Part shown: piece by piece, positions 9,013-17,844 of the stretch
Position numbering within the stretch: the stretch's first letter is position 1
Layout of the letters: each line of letters begins with the position of its first letter
Source: Bacteroidota bacterium
Lineage (GTDB): Bacteria > Bacteroidota > Bacteroidia > Flavobacteriales > Flavobacteriaceae
Direction: 5' to 3'
Length of the DNA stretch: 64,000 nt
Assembly: GCA_947447375.1 (NCBI GenBank)
Contig: CANFJB010000002.1
Location: 218,741-282,740 of the forward strand
Notes under the pieces: generated by a model
Told to the model about the DNA's origin: nothing
Database searches by the model: none
What the model saw: only the letters and a program-made list of their open reading frames with translations
Made by a program: the position numbers and the translations under genes

Positions 9013-9684
9013 ATGGAACCAAAATTTAAATTTTCTATCCCAAAACCTTGTCATGAAGATTGGAATAGTATGACACCCGAAGAAACAGGAAGATTTTGTA
9101 GTGTTTGTACAAAAGGAGTTGTTGATTTTTCAGATAAAAGTTCTGAAGAAATTCAAAACTATTTATTTCAAAATCAAGAGAAAAAAATTTGTGGAAGATT
9201 TAGAAATGATCAAATAAACACATTCGATATTAAGGTTCCAAAAAGTATTTTATTGCAAAAAAGGTCCTTCCATAATGCCTTTTTATTGGCGCTTTTTATT
9301 GTTATGGGAACAACGCTTTTCAGTTGTAAAAACCATAATGATGCCACTTTAGGAGAAGTTTCAATTGTTGAAGATACATCCCAAACACAACATACAAAAG
9401 GACTTGTTTTACCTCGAAAAGATACCGTTCAAAATCAAGATAAACCAATGATGGGTAAAATTGACATGGAAAGGTATGATTCTTTAGTTAAAGCAGGGGT
9501 TAAAATGCCGCCACTTCCACCGCCACCTCCGCCTAAAGCAGAACAAGTTAAATTCATAAAGCCAAAAAAGTCCCATCAGACAAAAAACTCCCAAGTTAAA
9601 GTTGGAGAGTTATCAATAATGCTAGTAAAACCCGAAGAAAACCCTTCGCAAATTATAGATACCTCAAAAACAAAAAACAATTGA
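9013..9684 (+). CDS. Conserved flavobacterial protein with Cys-rich N-domain, one TM segment and a Pro-rich periplasmic tail
   Basis: This 223-residue protein is not assigned a function. Its first 65 residues hold four cysteines (Cys13, the pair Cys29/Cys32 in FCSVC, and Cys60), a plausible metal site in the cytoplasm; this N-domain recurs in many Bacteroidota membrane proteins. A single hydrophobic segment (about 88-105) is followed by an extracytoplasmic tail with a proline run (about residues 166-174) and basic Lys-rich stretches, reminiscent of TonB-like spacers. It is upstream of dxs in the same direction but has no obvious link to isoprenoid synthesis. A cytoplasmic metal or redox sensor coupled to the envelope is one possibility. 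Confidence 0.6.
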   Translation: MEPKFKFSIPKPCHEDWNSMTPEETGRFCSVCTKGVVDFSDKSSEEIQNYLFQNQEKKICGRFRNDQINTFDIKVPKSILLQKRSFHNAFLLALFIVMGTTLFSCKNHNDATLGEVSIVEDTSQTQHTKGLVLPRKDTVQNQDKPMMGKIDMERYDSLVKAGVKMPPLPPPPPPKAEQVKFIKPKKSHQTKNSQVKVGELSIMLVKPEENPSQIIDTSKTKNN

Positions 9685-9714
9685 ATTTAAAAACGTAAAT
9701 TTGTTTTTTAAATA

Positions 9715-11481
9715 ATGATGAAAAGCAATTTACTTTCAAATATCAATTCTCCATCCGATTTACGGCTTCTTGACGAAGGGCAACTTCCTCAATTGGCTCA
9801 AGAGTTGCGCGATTTTATTATTGATATTGTTGCCGTAAAAGAAGGGCATTTGGGAGCAAGTTTGGGCGTTATAGAATTAACCATCGCCCTGCATTATATT
9901 TTTGACACCCCTAATGATTTATTAGTTTGGGATGTGGGTCACCAAGCCTATGGCCACAAAATCCTTACCGGCAGAAGAGATAATTTTCATACCAACCGAC
10001 AACTGAACGGGATTTCAGGTTTCCCAAAACGCAGTGAAAGCCATTTTGATACCTTCGGTGTTGGACATTCGTCAACTTCAATATCAGCTGCTTTAGGAAT
10101 GGCAATTGCTTCCAATTTGAAAGGCGATTTGAACAAGCAACACATTGCGGTTATTGGCGATGCCTCAATAGCTTCCGGAATGGCGTTTGAAGGATTGAAT
10201 CACGCCGGAGTTACCGATGCCAATTTATTAGTGATTCTGAACGATAATGCCATTGGAATTGATCCAAGTGTTGGTGCCTTGAAAAACTATTTGACTGCAG
10301 TCAAAGAAGGGAAAAATCCGAAGGGGAACAACATGATCAAATCCCTAAATTTTGATTATTCTGGACCAATTGATGGAAACGATATTGATGCAGTTCTGAA
10401 AGAATTAAAACGATTACAAAAAATAAAAGGGCCAAAGTTCCTTCACATTATTACAACAAAAGGGAAAGGACTTCAACAAGCCGAAGACAACCAAGTGCAA
10501 TACCACGCACCAGGGAAATTTGATAAAATCACGGGAGATATTATTCCAAAATCGGAGCAGCATTTACCACCAAAATACCAAGACGTTTTTGGATTAACTA
10601 TTTTAGATTTGGCTAAAGCCAATGAAAAAATAATTGGAATTACACCTGCAATGCCTTCAGGAAGTTCCTTAAAATTCATGATGGACGAGTTCCCAAAACG
10701 CGCTTTCGATGTTGGAATTGCCGAACAACACGCGGTAACTTTAGCAGCTGGAATGGCAACCCAAGGAATGATTGTTTTTTGCAATATTTATTCTACATTT
10801 TTACAGCGCGCCTACGACCAAGTTATTCACGATGTAGCTTTGCAAAATCTTCCTGTTATTTTCTGTTTGGACAGAGCGGGGTTGGTTGGTGAGGATGGCG
10901 CTACGCATCATGGCGTTTTCGATTTGGCTTATTTGCGATGTATTCCCCACTTGATTGTGTTTTCGCCGATGAACGAAATTGGCCTTCGTAATATTTTATA
11001 TACTGCTCAATTGGGCTTGAACCATCCAATCGCAATTCGTTATCCTAGAGGTCGAGGGCAAATTGTAGATTGGCAAAAGCCATATAAAAAATTGGAAATC
11101 GGCAAAGCCAATTGTATTAAAGAAGGAACAATCACCGCTGTTTTATCCAATGGACCAATAGGAAACACAGTTGCATTGGCTATAGCCAAACTGAATAATC
11201 CAGAAACCATAGCACATTACGATTTTGCATTTGTAAAACCTTTGGATGAAAATTCGTTGCATACCATTTTCAATGAATTTGAAAAAATAATCACCATTGA
11301 AGACGGAGTAATTATGGGTGGTTTTGGAACTGCCGTTTTAGAATTTGCCTCTCAAAATAACTTTTCAAACCCAGTACTAAATTTGGGAATCCCAGATGAA
11401 TTTATTGAGCAAGGAACCGTTGAAGAATTGCATCAATATTGTAAAATAGATGTTGACAGTTTAGTTTCCATATTATCATAA
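9715..11481 (+). CDS. dxs: 1-deoxy-D-xylulose-5-phosphate synthase
   Basis: The 588-residue enzyme condenses pyruvate and glyceraldehyde-3-phosphate to DXP, the first step of the MEP isoprenoid pathway. It shows the N-terminal HQAYGHK and GVGHSSTS motifs, the TPP/Mg site GDASIASGMAFEGLNHAG with NDNAIGID, the transketolase pyrimidine region GIAEQHAVTLAAGMA, and DRAGLVGEDGATHHG. It is somewhat shorter than the E. coli enzyme (620), as is usual in Bacteroidota. A second ATG lies one codon downstream. TAAATTTG at 9696-9703 may be its own -7 element. A polyprenyl diphosphate synthase in the window (62556) uses the downstream products. Confidence 0.95.
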   Translation: MMKSNLLSNINSPSDLRLLDEGQLPQLAQELRDFIIDIVAVKEGHLGASLGVIELTIALHYIFDTPNDLLVWDVGHQAYGHKILTGRRDNFHTNRQLNGISGFPKRSESHFDTFGVGHSSTSISAALGMAIASNLKGDLNKQHIAVIGDASIASGMAFEGLNHAGVTDANLLVILNDNAIGIDPSVGALKNYLTAVKEGKNPKGNNMIKSLNFDYSGPIDGNDIDAVLKELKRLQKIKGPKFLHIITTKGKGLQQAEDNQVQYHAPGKFDKITGDIIPKSEQHLPPKYQDVFGLTILDLAKANEKIIGITPAMPSGSSLKFMMDEFPKRAFDVGIAEQHAVTLAAGMATQGMIVFCNIYSTFLQRAYDQVIHDVALQNLPVIFCLDRAGLVGEDGATHHGVFDLAYLRCIPHLIVFSPMNEIGLRNILYTAQLGLNHPIAIRYPRGRGQIVDWQKPYKKLEIGKANCIKEGTITAVLSNGPIGNTVALAIAKLNNPETIAHYDFAFVKPLDENSLHTIFNEFEKIITIEDGVIMGGFGTAVLEFASQNNFSNPVLNLGIPDEFIEQGTVEELHQYCKIDVDSLVSILS

Positions 11482-11647
11482 AAAAAATCCAACCATTTTC
11501 ATGATTGGATTTTTTAATTCAACTATTTTAATACTAGTTTTTGATAATTTTTTGAGAATAATTTAAGTCATCTCCAGAAATTCTAAGTACATAAATTCCA
11601 GACTCAACCGATTTTAAATCAATTGCTTTTTCTGAATTGAACATTTC
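11477..11647. repeat. Duplicated 3' end (sorting domain plus terminator), copy 1
   Basis: These 171 nt recur at 14405-14575 with a single difference (11532 versus 14460). The copy includes the terminator hairpin and the codons for the last residues of the T9SS sorting domain. Similarity continues upstream in the coding strand with more differences. Confidence 0.92.
11481..11516. terminator. Bidirectional terminator between dxs and the M36 protease gene
   Basis: AATCCAA (11486-11492) pairs with TTGGATT (11505-11511), extended by an inner CAT/ATG pair. It has A runs on the left and T runs on the right, so it can terminate both convergent genes. The same hairpin recurs at 14407-14444. Confidence 0.88.
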
Positions 11648-14299
11648 GTTTTTAGCAGTATAAACTTCTCTTCCGTTTAAATCAACTACTTGAATAGTTA
11701 CTTTTCCAACATAGTTGTTAATCTTTACATTAATTAATCCGTTTGTTGGATTAGGATAAACTTTAAATACGTCAAGGGTTTCAAAATAATCTAAATTAAG
11801 TACACAATTAGGACCAGCTGGAGGAACTGTAAAGTCTTCCACTTGATCAATTGATGATAAATTACTTCCAGAATCAGCATTAAGACCTAACCCTCTTCTT
11901 GCGAATACTTGCCAAATCATACAATAATCTTGACCTCCTGTTGTTGCTTGGTCTGCAGCAATAATTGCATCTCTGGCTTGAACAAATGTAGGAGCACAAG
12001 GTTGTAATTTAATTCCGTCTAATACTAATCGCATTAGTTTATTGTTTCCGCCTGTTCCGGTATATTTATTATCATCATACCCGTATTTGTTAACATACGC
12101 CCAAGTTAAATCCCATAGCATTGTTGCCCATACTTCACCTACATTATGAGTTTCGGTTACAGTATCGCCAGCTGCATTTGTTATTTGATTTAAATTTACG
12201 GTATTAAATGTTTCAGGGTTAATTGCCATGTTAGTTGAATAAGGAAAATTTCTTATTCCTGGGCCATTTACTGGTAAACTTTCAACAAAATTTCCAATTC
12301 CAATTGGAGTAGCGCCAACGTCACCTGGATGCATTTGAAGCATTAATGCAAACCAATCAGACCATCCCTCACCCATTTGTTCTTCATTAGCTAAGCAATT
12401 TGAATTATTTCTTCCACCAGCAAGACGAGTAGAGATTCCATGACCATATTCATGAGCAATTACTCCGTTGTCAAAATCTCCATCGGCATTAATGAACGGA
12501 GCATAATTGGAAGGCAATTGCAATTTAACATTAACAGGACTTATTCTCATTTGTGCTCTTAACATATCCCCAACAATTTTTGAAACACCAATAGCTGGAA
12601 TTGTAATTGAAGCGTCACCACCAATCATTCCAATTGGAACATCAACAGCAGTTCCAGAATTATTTACCATATCAATATTGTTGGAAACTATTACAGCTAT
12701 TGCTCCTGCTAGTTGAGCATTTTTAACTTTTTCAGAAAAACTACAAGGAGACCCTCCGGAAGTGGCTGCCAATGATCTATTAATCAATACAATGTGGCCA
12801 TTAATTGCTGCTGCGTTTGTAGCAACAGAACACGCATCTGAATTATCAGGCGCACCTGTATCGGCAGTTCCGTCATTATAAAGAACCAAATCTGATTGTA
12901 AAGCAGCAGGCGCTATTGGTAAATCAACGTGTCCTGGTGAAAATGAATTTTGTCTTGAGTTATAATTTCCAGCAATTAAATTAGGAGTAACGACAAAAAG
13001 AGGGTTAACAGTGGGGCCAATGCTCCATAAAAACATTTGCATTCTTCCTTTTTGTCCATCAACAGGTGTAGAAAAATTGGCGTTATTTAATGTTGGCGTT
13101 GCGGAGGTAGAACCGTCTTGAGCATCTGCGTAAACATAATCTGCTGCGGTACCTCCATTATTATGATTATCTTGTTGAAAATTACCATTGGCTTCATTAA
13201 ATCCATACTGATACCATATATCGTGACATATATTATTTATGTAAAATAAATTGGTACATGCTGCATTAATATAAGTATTGGCAACTACGGAAGTTCCCCC
13301 ATAAGGATAATCAAAAGACAACCCTGATCCACCGTCTGGAGCATAGCCATTTGCAGTAGAAACAGTTGAATGAGTAGTTGGATTTACTCCGCTATAATCG
13401 GACCTAGACCATACATTATTACCTCTGGTATAAGTATAAATTAATGAAGCGTTCGTTCCTGTTAGAGTATTGGCATCATGCCACCCTTTAGGAGAAGCAA
13501 AAGCGTTTTCAGGGTTTGAAATTAAAACTCTGGGACTTTCTAAAAGACTCACATAATTAAAAGGAATTACTCTATAAGCTCCGCCCATCACTTCAAGTGG
13601 AGACGTTATTTTACTTTTAAAAAACGATTTTGTAAATTCACTTCCCTGATTATTTTTGGAAGACAAATTTTCCTTTTTTTGGAAATTACAAGAAATAACC
13701 ATATCGTTTTTGTCCAGTAAATCCCCATTGGTTGCATCAATTCTAATACTCCATAAATGATTATGATTTTGAGTATAAAAGGTAAAGTTCCATGCTAATT
13801 TTAGTGAATTTTTTACAGGTTGAAAAACCAATTTTGCTGTAATAGGATCCTCAGTTAAGGAGCCATTAGAAATTTTAAATTCAGTGGAGCTTATGGTTTC
13901 GATTATTTCACATGATATAGAAGGAGCATTTACGGACATAAATCCTTTTTGTAAAGCAGCTAAAACAGATAATGTTGGAGTAGTTGTGTTGATCTTTTGA
14001 CTAATATTAGGTATAAATCCATTTAATAGATTAATAATTTCGTCATTTTTTATCCACACATTAGAGGTTGCATTGTAAATTTCAATCCCCTGGTATTTTT
14101 GGATGATCCAGTAGGTGTCAATTTTAGTTGACTCAGAATTACCAATACTCTGAACAGACCAATCGCTTATATCTTGATTAGCTAGGTTGAATTTTGTTTT
14201 GTTTTGATTTAAATAGTTTTGAATTTTCCCTTTGTTGTCTTGAGAAAACCCTAAAATGGTAAAGAATACCATCAAAAGTGAGGTAATTTTTCTTGTCAT
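11534..14299 (-). CDS. M36 (fungalysin-type) zinc metalloprotease with PA domain and T9SS type A sorting domain
   Basis: The 921-residue secreted protease begins with a signal peptide (1-19, ILGFSQ), then an FTP-like propeptide (about 25-190). The metalloprotease domain carries AHEYGHGIS near residue 615 (HExxH) and the third-ligand motif MGEGWSDWF about 30 residues later, the M36 signature. A protease-associated (PA) domain is inserted before the zinc site (about 470-600; IAVIVSNN, ITIPAIGVS). The last about 75 residues are a T9SS type A sorting domain (VYPNPTNGLINV ... GIYVLRISG), which directs export and removal of the tail. It likely degrades extracellular protein. The 3' end is nearly identical to that of the next gene. 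Confidence 0.92.
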   Translation of the reverse strand: MTRKITSLLMVFFTILGFSQDNKGKIQNYLNQNKTKFNLANQDISDWSVQSIGNSESTKIDTYWIIQKYQGIEIYNATSNVWIKNDEIINLLNGFIPNISQKINTTTPTLSVLAALQKGFMSVNAPSISCEIIETISSTEFKISNGSLTEDPITAKLVFQPVKNSLKLAWNFTFYTQNHNHLWSIRIDATNGDLLDKNDMVISCNFQKKENLSSKNNQGSEFTKSFFKSKITSPLEVMGGAYRVIPFNYVSLLESPRVLISNPENAFASPKGWHDANTLTGTNASLIYTYTRGNNVWSRSDYSGVNPTTHSTVSTANGYAPDGGSGLSFDYPYGGTSVVANTYINAACTNLFYINNICHDIWYQYGFNEANGNFQQDNHNNGGTAADYVYADAQDGSTSATPTLNNANFSTPVDGQKGRMQMFLWSIGPTVNPLFVVTPNLIAGNYNSRQNSFSPGHVDLPIAPAALQSDLVLYNDGTADTGAPDNSDACSVATNAAAINGHIVLINRSLAATSGGSPCSFSEKVKNAQLAGAIAVIVSNNIDMVNNSGTAVDVPIGMIGGDASITIPAIGVSKIVGDMLRAQMRISPVNVKLQLPSNYAPFINADGDFDNGVIAHEYGHGISTRLAGGRNNSNCLANEEQMGEGWSDWFALMLQMHPGDVGATPIGIGNFVESLPVNGPGIRNFPYSTNMAINPETFNTVNLNQITNAAGDTVTETHNVGEVWATMLWDLTWAYVNKYGYDDNKYTGTGGNNKLMRLVLDGIKLQPCAPTFVQARDAIIAADQATTGGQDYCMIWQVFARRGLGLNADSGSNLSSIDQVEDFTVPPAGPNCVLNLDYFETLDVFKVYPNPTNGLINVKINNYVGKVTIQVVDLNGREVYTAKNEMFNSEKAIDLKSVESGIYVLRISGDDLNYSQKIIKN

Positions 14300-14404
14300 A
14301 ATATAATTTATTTGTATGGTGATTATAAAACTTGAACAAACCTAATCTATTTTATTACAGATTGCAACTTTTTCATTTAAAATTCAATAATTTAACATTT
14401 AAGG

Positions 14405-14575
14405 CATAAAAAAAATCCAACCATTTTCATGATTGGATTTTTTAATTCAACTATTTTAAAACTAGTTTTTGATAATTTTTTGAGAATAATTTAAGTCATC
14501 TCCAGAAATTCTAAGTACATAAATTCCAGACTCAACCGATTTTAAATCAATTGCTTTTTCTGAATTGAACATTTC
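14405..14575. repeat. Duplicated 3' end (sorting domain plus terminator), copy 2
   Basis: This is the second copy of the 171-nt block described at 11477-11647, 2928 nt away in the same orientation. Confidence 0.92.
14407..14444 (-). terminator. Terminator of the sortilin/BNR-like T9SS gene
   Basis: AATCCAA (14414-14420) and TTGGATT (14433-14439) form the same stem as the terminator at 11481-11516. On the minus strand it is followed by a run of T. Confidence 0.88.
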
Positions 14576-17500
14576 ATTTTTAGCGGTGTAAACTATTCTT
14601 CCATTTAAATCAACCACATCAATGGACACTTTTCCAGAGTATTGATTGATGTTGATATTAAACACCCCATTTGAAGGATTTGGCGAAATTGAAACTCCCT
14701 TTTTGTTTGAGAAGTCTTCATTTGCCAATGTTCCGTTGGTAAATAATCCTGAGAATACTCCTCTTCCATAAGTAGAAGCGAAAACAGCATTGTCATTTCT
14801 TAAATCTAAATCAGTAACTTTTACGTTGCTCATTCCGTTGAAAGATTGGTACCAAACTGGTGAAGCAGTGTCAAAAGTGGTTGTATACCAAACTCCCAAT
14901 TCTGTTCCAATAATCACTTCATTCAATTTCAACGGGTTTTGTAAAATACATTTTACAGGCATGTCAGGAAGATTTCCTTCTTTGTTTTCCCAAGTTGTAC
15001 CTCCGTCAGAGCTGTACCAAACATTAACTACGTTATAATTATGGAAAGTCACGAAAATATCATTGTTTGATGCTCCTAATTCTACATCAGAAATACTTCC
15101 TAAAAACTCAGGACCAGTAATATCTGTCCAAGTTACACTAGCAACAGTAGTTGTATTTGCATTTACAGATCTTAACAATTTACCATTTTTAAATCCTGCT
15201 AATAATGTTGTTGCTGTTGTAGTATATTTAGAAACATTTAATGCAGTTACTGTACTTGTAATTAATGCATTTGTAATTGTAGATTTTACAGAAGCAGTTG
15301 CATTTGTAGGATTTGTATTGGTATAACGTCTAATCCCGTAGGTGGTTGTTGTTCCAGCTACTGAATAATCTGAAAATAAAATATCTTTATTGGAGTCCAA
15401 TGCCATTTGAGAAATAAAAGCACCATTACTAGTAGTTTCACTATTTAATAATTTTGAAGTACCAGTAGTAAGTCTAGAATAAATACTTTGATTGTAAACG
15501 TAATTTGTAATCATATATTTATCGGCACCTTGGTCAAACAAACTGATTCCTCCATCTCCACTTTGAACTTTAGTACTACTATTAGTAGTTCCAGTTACAC
15601 CTGAGAAATATTGAGAACCGTTGTCTTGAGCACCAGCAACAAAATGGTCGTTTGCTAAACCACTAACTGTTGAGGTTGGGGCAACCCCCACGGCATAAAA
15701 TTGAGTTACATTAAATCCAGTATTTCTTGAAGTAATTCCAGAGGTATTTGTAGCTGTCGATAAACTACCACAATAATATACACCGCCATCATTTCCAAAA
15801 GCAGCCGCATTTGGTGTTCCTGGTTTAAATGTTATTGCATGTTGGTCAGAGTGAACCGCAGAACCAGAATCCCATGTTGAAATTTGATTCCAAGTTGCAG
15901 CACCATCAGTTGAACGGAATAAGTCAATTCCTCCTACATATACTATTTGATCGTTACTAGGATCGGCTTCAATTACTAAATCGTACCAAGCTTGAGCACC
16001 TGTAAATCCATAAGTATCTGTTCTTGCTGCAGGATTTAAAGTTACCGCTGGCAAAGCTGGAGTTGTAGTAGTTGCAAAACCGTCTGTTGTTTTGATAATT
16101 TGAACTTCTATTACATCAGTTGCAGTAGCTTGTTTTAATTGCGCTAAAACATAAATTAAGTTTGGATTGGTTGCTGAAGTTTCAATTTCTGTTCTTCCGC
16201 CACCACCATTTGCAGTAACAGTATATTTATCTGTAAATGTTGCACCACCATCAGTTGAACAGAATACTTTTCCACCACCGTCATTGCGAGAAAAACTAGT
16301 TTTCGTAGCAACCCAAATTTTACCATCGGCACCAATTTCTATATCGTTAGGGCAATGTTTATTACCCGCAGTAGTTAGAGGAAGGTTTAATAAAGTCCAA
16401 GATGTACCACCATTATTAGTTTTATAAACCCCATAATTGTTTGCACCCATGTAGGTTGTAGCATTGGCATCACCATAATAAGAATCTGCCACAGCAACAT
16501 AAACTTCTGAAACCCCTGCGTTATTTTTGATTGCAATTTTATTGATGTGTTGTGCTCCTGGAACAATATTACCTGAAACAGCCCCTGCAACACTCGGGTT
16601 TAATGTAACATTAACTGCTCCACTTGCTAAAGCTGTTTCAATTAGATTTCCATCAGTCATAGAAACCATAATTGAAGGAATAGTAATTGTTGCATCAGTT
16701 CCTCCCATAGAAATAGGTGGCCCAGAAATATTATTCATCATAATAACCGCAATAGCACCAGCGTCTTGAGCCATTTTTACCTTAACGGCAAACGTACAGC
16801 TACCCCTTCTTATTAATGCTATTTTGCCACTTAAGGCAGCTCCATTTGTTAGTGCGCTACATCCAAGGGAAGTTGGAGCAGAAACACCATCATTTACTAG
16901 TACAATATTCCCTGTAATTGGAGTTGTAATTGCCGCTCCAAAAGAAGTATTAGGAATACAAGGATATACACCTGCAACCCCTGACGGGCTATTAACTGTC
17001 AAATTTGAAGCAGTTGTGAAAATGGTAGCTCCAGAAATACCTCCAAAAACTTTAGTCCAAGTTGCACCACCGTTTATAGATTTCCAAACTCCATCTCCAC
17101 CAGCATCTCCACCAGTCCAAGATTCTCCTGTTCCAACATAAAAAATATTGGTATTATTTGGGTCATAAGCTAGGCAAGAAACATTTAAGTTATCTGAAAT
17201 ATTTACTCTTGTCCATGTAGACCCTGAGTTTGAAATTGCTGTATTTTTCCATAAACCACCACTAACTCCACCTGCGAAAACTGTTTCACGAGTAGGGTCG
17301 TTAGGGTCAAACATAATTGCTCTGGTTCTACCACCCACATTTGTTGGTCCTCTTTCAACCCAAGCATTGTCTACAGCGTCACCAGGAACTCTTCCGGTAG
17401 CAAGAATACTTTGTTTCTCTTCTAGTAATTCTTTTCTAATTACTTCTAAATTTTCTGGAGTTGGTCGTCCTAAAACAGGATTCATAGTTAATTCCCACTC

Positions 17501-17761
17501 GCTTTCGAAATATTTATTTGGTGGAACACCATTTTTTCCACCTTCTTCTTCAGACAGGTTTGCGTTTTTAGAAAATGGGCTATGACTTTGATAATAAGCC
17601 AATTTTTTGCGTAATTCTAAGGTTTTTTTACTTGGCTTTGTTTTTTTATTTTTTTGAATTGTAGCCGATAATGTTTTAGTTTCTTTTTCTGTTTTTGTCT
17701 GAGAAAATCCCGTAACAACAAACAAAATCGACAAAATCGAAATAAGTAATTTGTTTTTCAT
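14462..17761 (-). CDS. Secreted sortilin/BNR-repeat (VPS10-like beta-propeller) protein with PA domain and T9SS type A sorting domain
   Basis: The 1099-residue protein has a signal peptide (about 1-20, VTGFSQ) and a basic N-terminal region. A beta-propeller follows, built of BNR/sortilin-like blades with repeated [ST]xDGGxTW motifs (SINGGATWTKV, NNGGTSWTLL, STDGAATWNQI, SSDGGTTWENK). A PA domain (about 253-394; IAVIMMNN, ITIPSIMVS) is inserted between blades. The C-terminal T9SS type A sorting domain has a final stretch identical to the neighbouring M36 protease's. Such proteins often accompany secreted proteases, but the catalytic or binding role is unknown. It is separated by a terminator from the downstream protease gene, so the two are probably transcribed independently. 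Confidence 0.85.
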   Translation of the reverse strand: MKNKLLISILSILFVVTGFSQTKTEKETKTLSATIQKNKKTKPSKKTLELRKKLAYYQSHSPFSKNANLSEEEGGKNGVPPNKYFESEWELTMNPVLGRPTPENLEVIRKELLEEKQSILATGRVPGDAVDNAWVERGPTNVGGRTRAIMFDPNDPTRETVFAGGVSGGLWKNTAISNSGSTWTRVNISDNLNVSCLAYDPNNTNIFYVGTGESWTGGDAGGDGVWKSINGGATWTKVFGGISGATIFTTASNLTVNSPSGVAGVYPCIPNTSFGAAITTPITGNIVLVNDGVSAPTSLGCSALTNGAALSGKIALIRRGSCTFAVKVKMAQDAGAIAVIMMNNISGPPISMGGTDATITIPSIMVSMTDGNLIETALASGAVNVTLNPSVAGAVSGNIVPGAQHINKIAIKNNAGVSEVYVAVADSYYGDANATTYMGANNYGVYKTNNGGTSWTLLNLPLTTAGNKHCPNDIEIGADGKIWVATKTSFSRNDGGGKVFCSTDGGATFTDKYTVTANGGGGRTEIETSATNPNLIYVLAQLKQATATDVIEVQIIKTTDGFATTTTPALPAVTLNPAARTDTYGFTGAQAWYDLVIEADPSNDQIVYVGGIDLFRSTDGAATWNQISTWDSGSAVHSDQHAITFKPGTPNAAAFGNDGGVYYCGSLSTATNTSGITSRNTGFNVTQFYAVGVAPTSTVSGLANDHFVAGAQDNGSQYFSGVTGTTNSSTKVQSGDGGISLFDQGADKYMITNYVYNQSIYSRLTTGTSKLLNSETTSNGAFISQMALDSNKDILFSDYSVAGTTTTYGIRRYTNTNPTNATASVKSTITNALITSTVTALNVSKYTTTATTLLAGFKNGKLLRSVNANTTTVASVTWTDITGPEFLGSISDVELGASNNDIFVTFHNYNVVNVWYSSDGGTTWENKEGNLPDMPVKCILQNPLKLNEVIIGTELGVWYTTTFDTASPVWYQSFNGMSNVKVTDLDLRNDNAVFASTYGRGVFSGLFTNGTLANEDFSNKKGVSISPNPSNGVFNININQYSGKVSIDVVDLNGRIVYTAKNEMFNSEKAIDLKSVESGIYVLRISGDDLNYSQKIIKN

Positions 17762-17844
17762 GATATTTTTTTGAAAATTTTAGTTCCGTAAAGATAGTAA
17801 TATCATTTGTTCTTCCAAATTATATATTCATAATCGTCTACTAT

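Noticed and set aside
14790..17141. Several plus-strand open frames opposite the sortilin-like gene
   Set aside because: They are antisense shadows of a long repeat-rich gene, with no start signals or domains.
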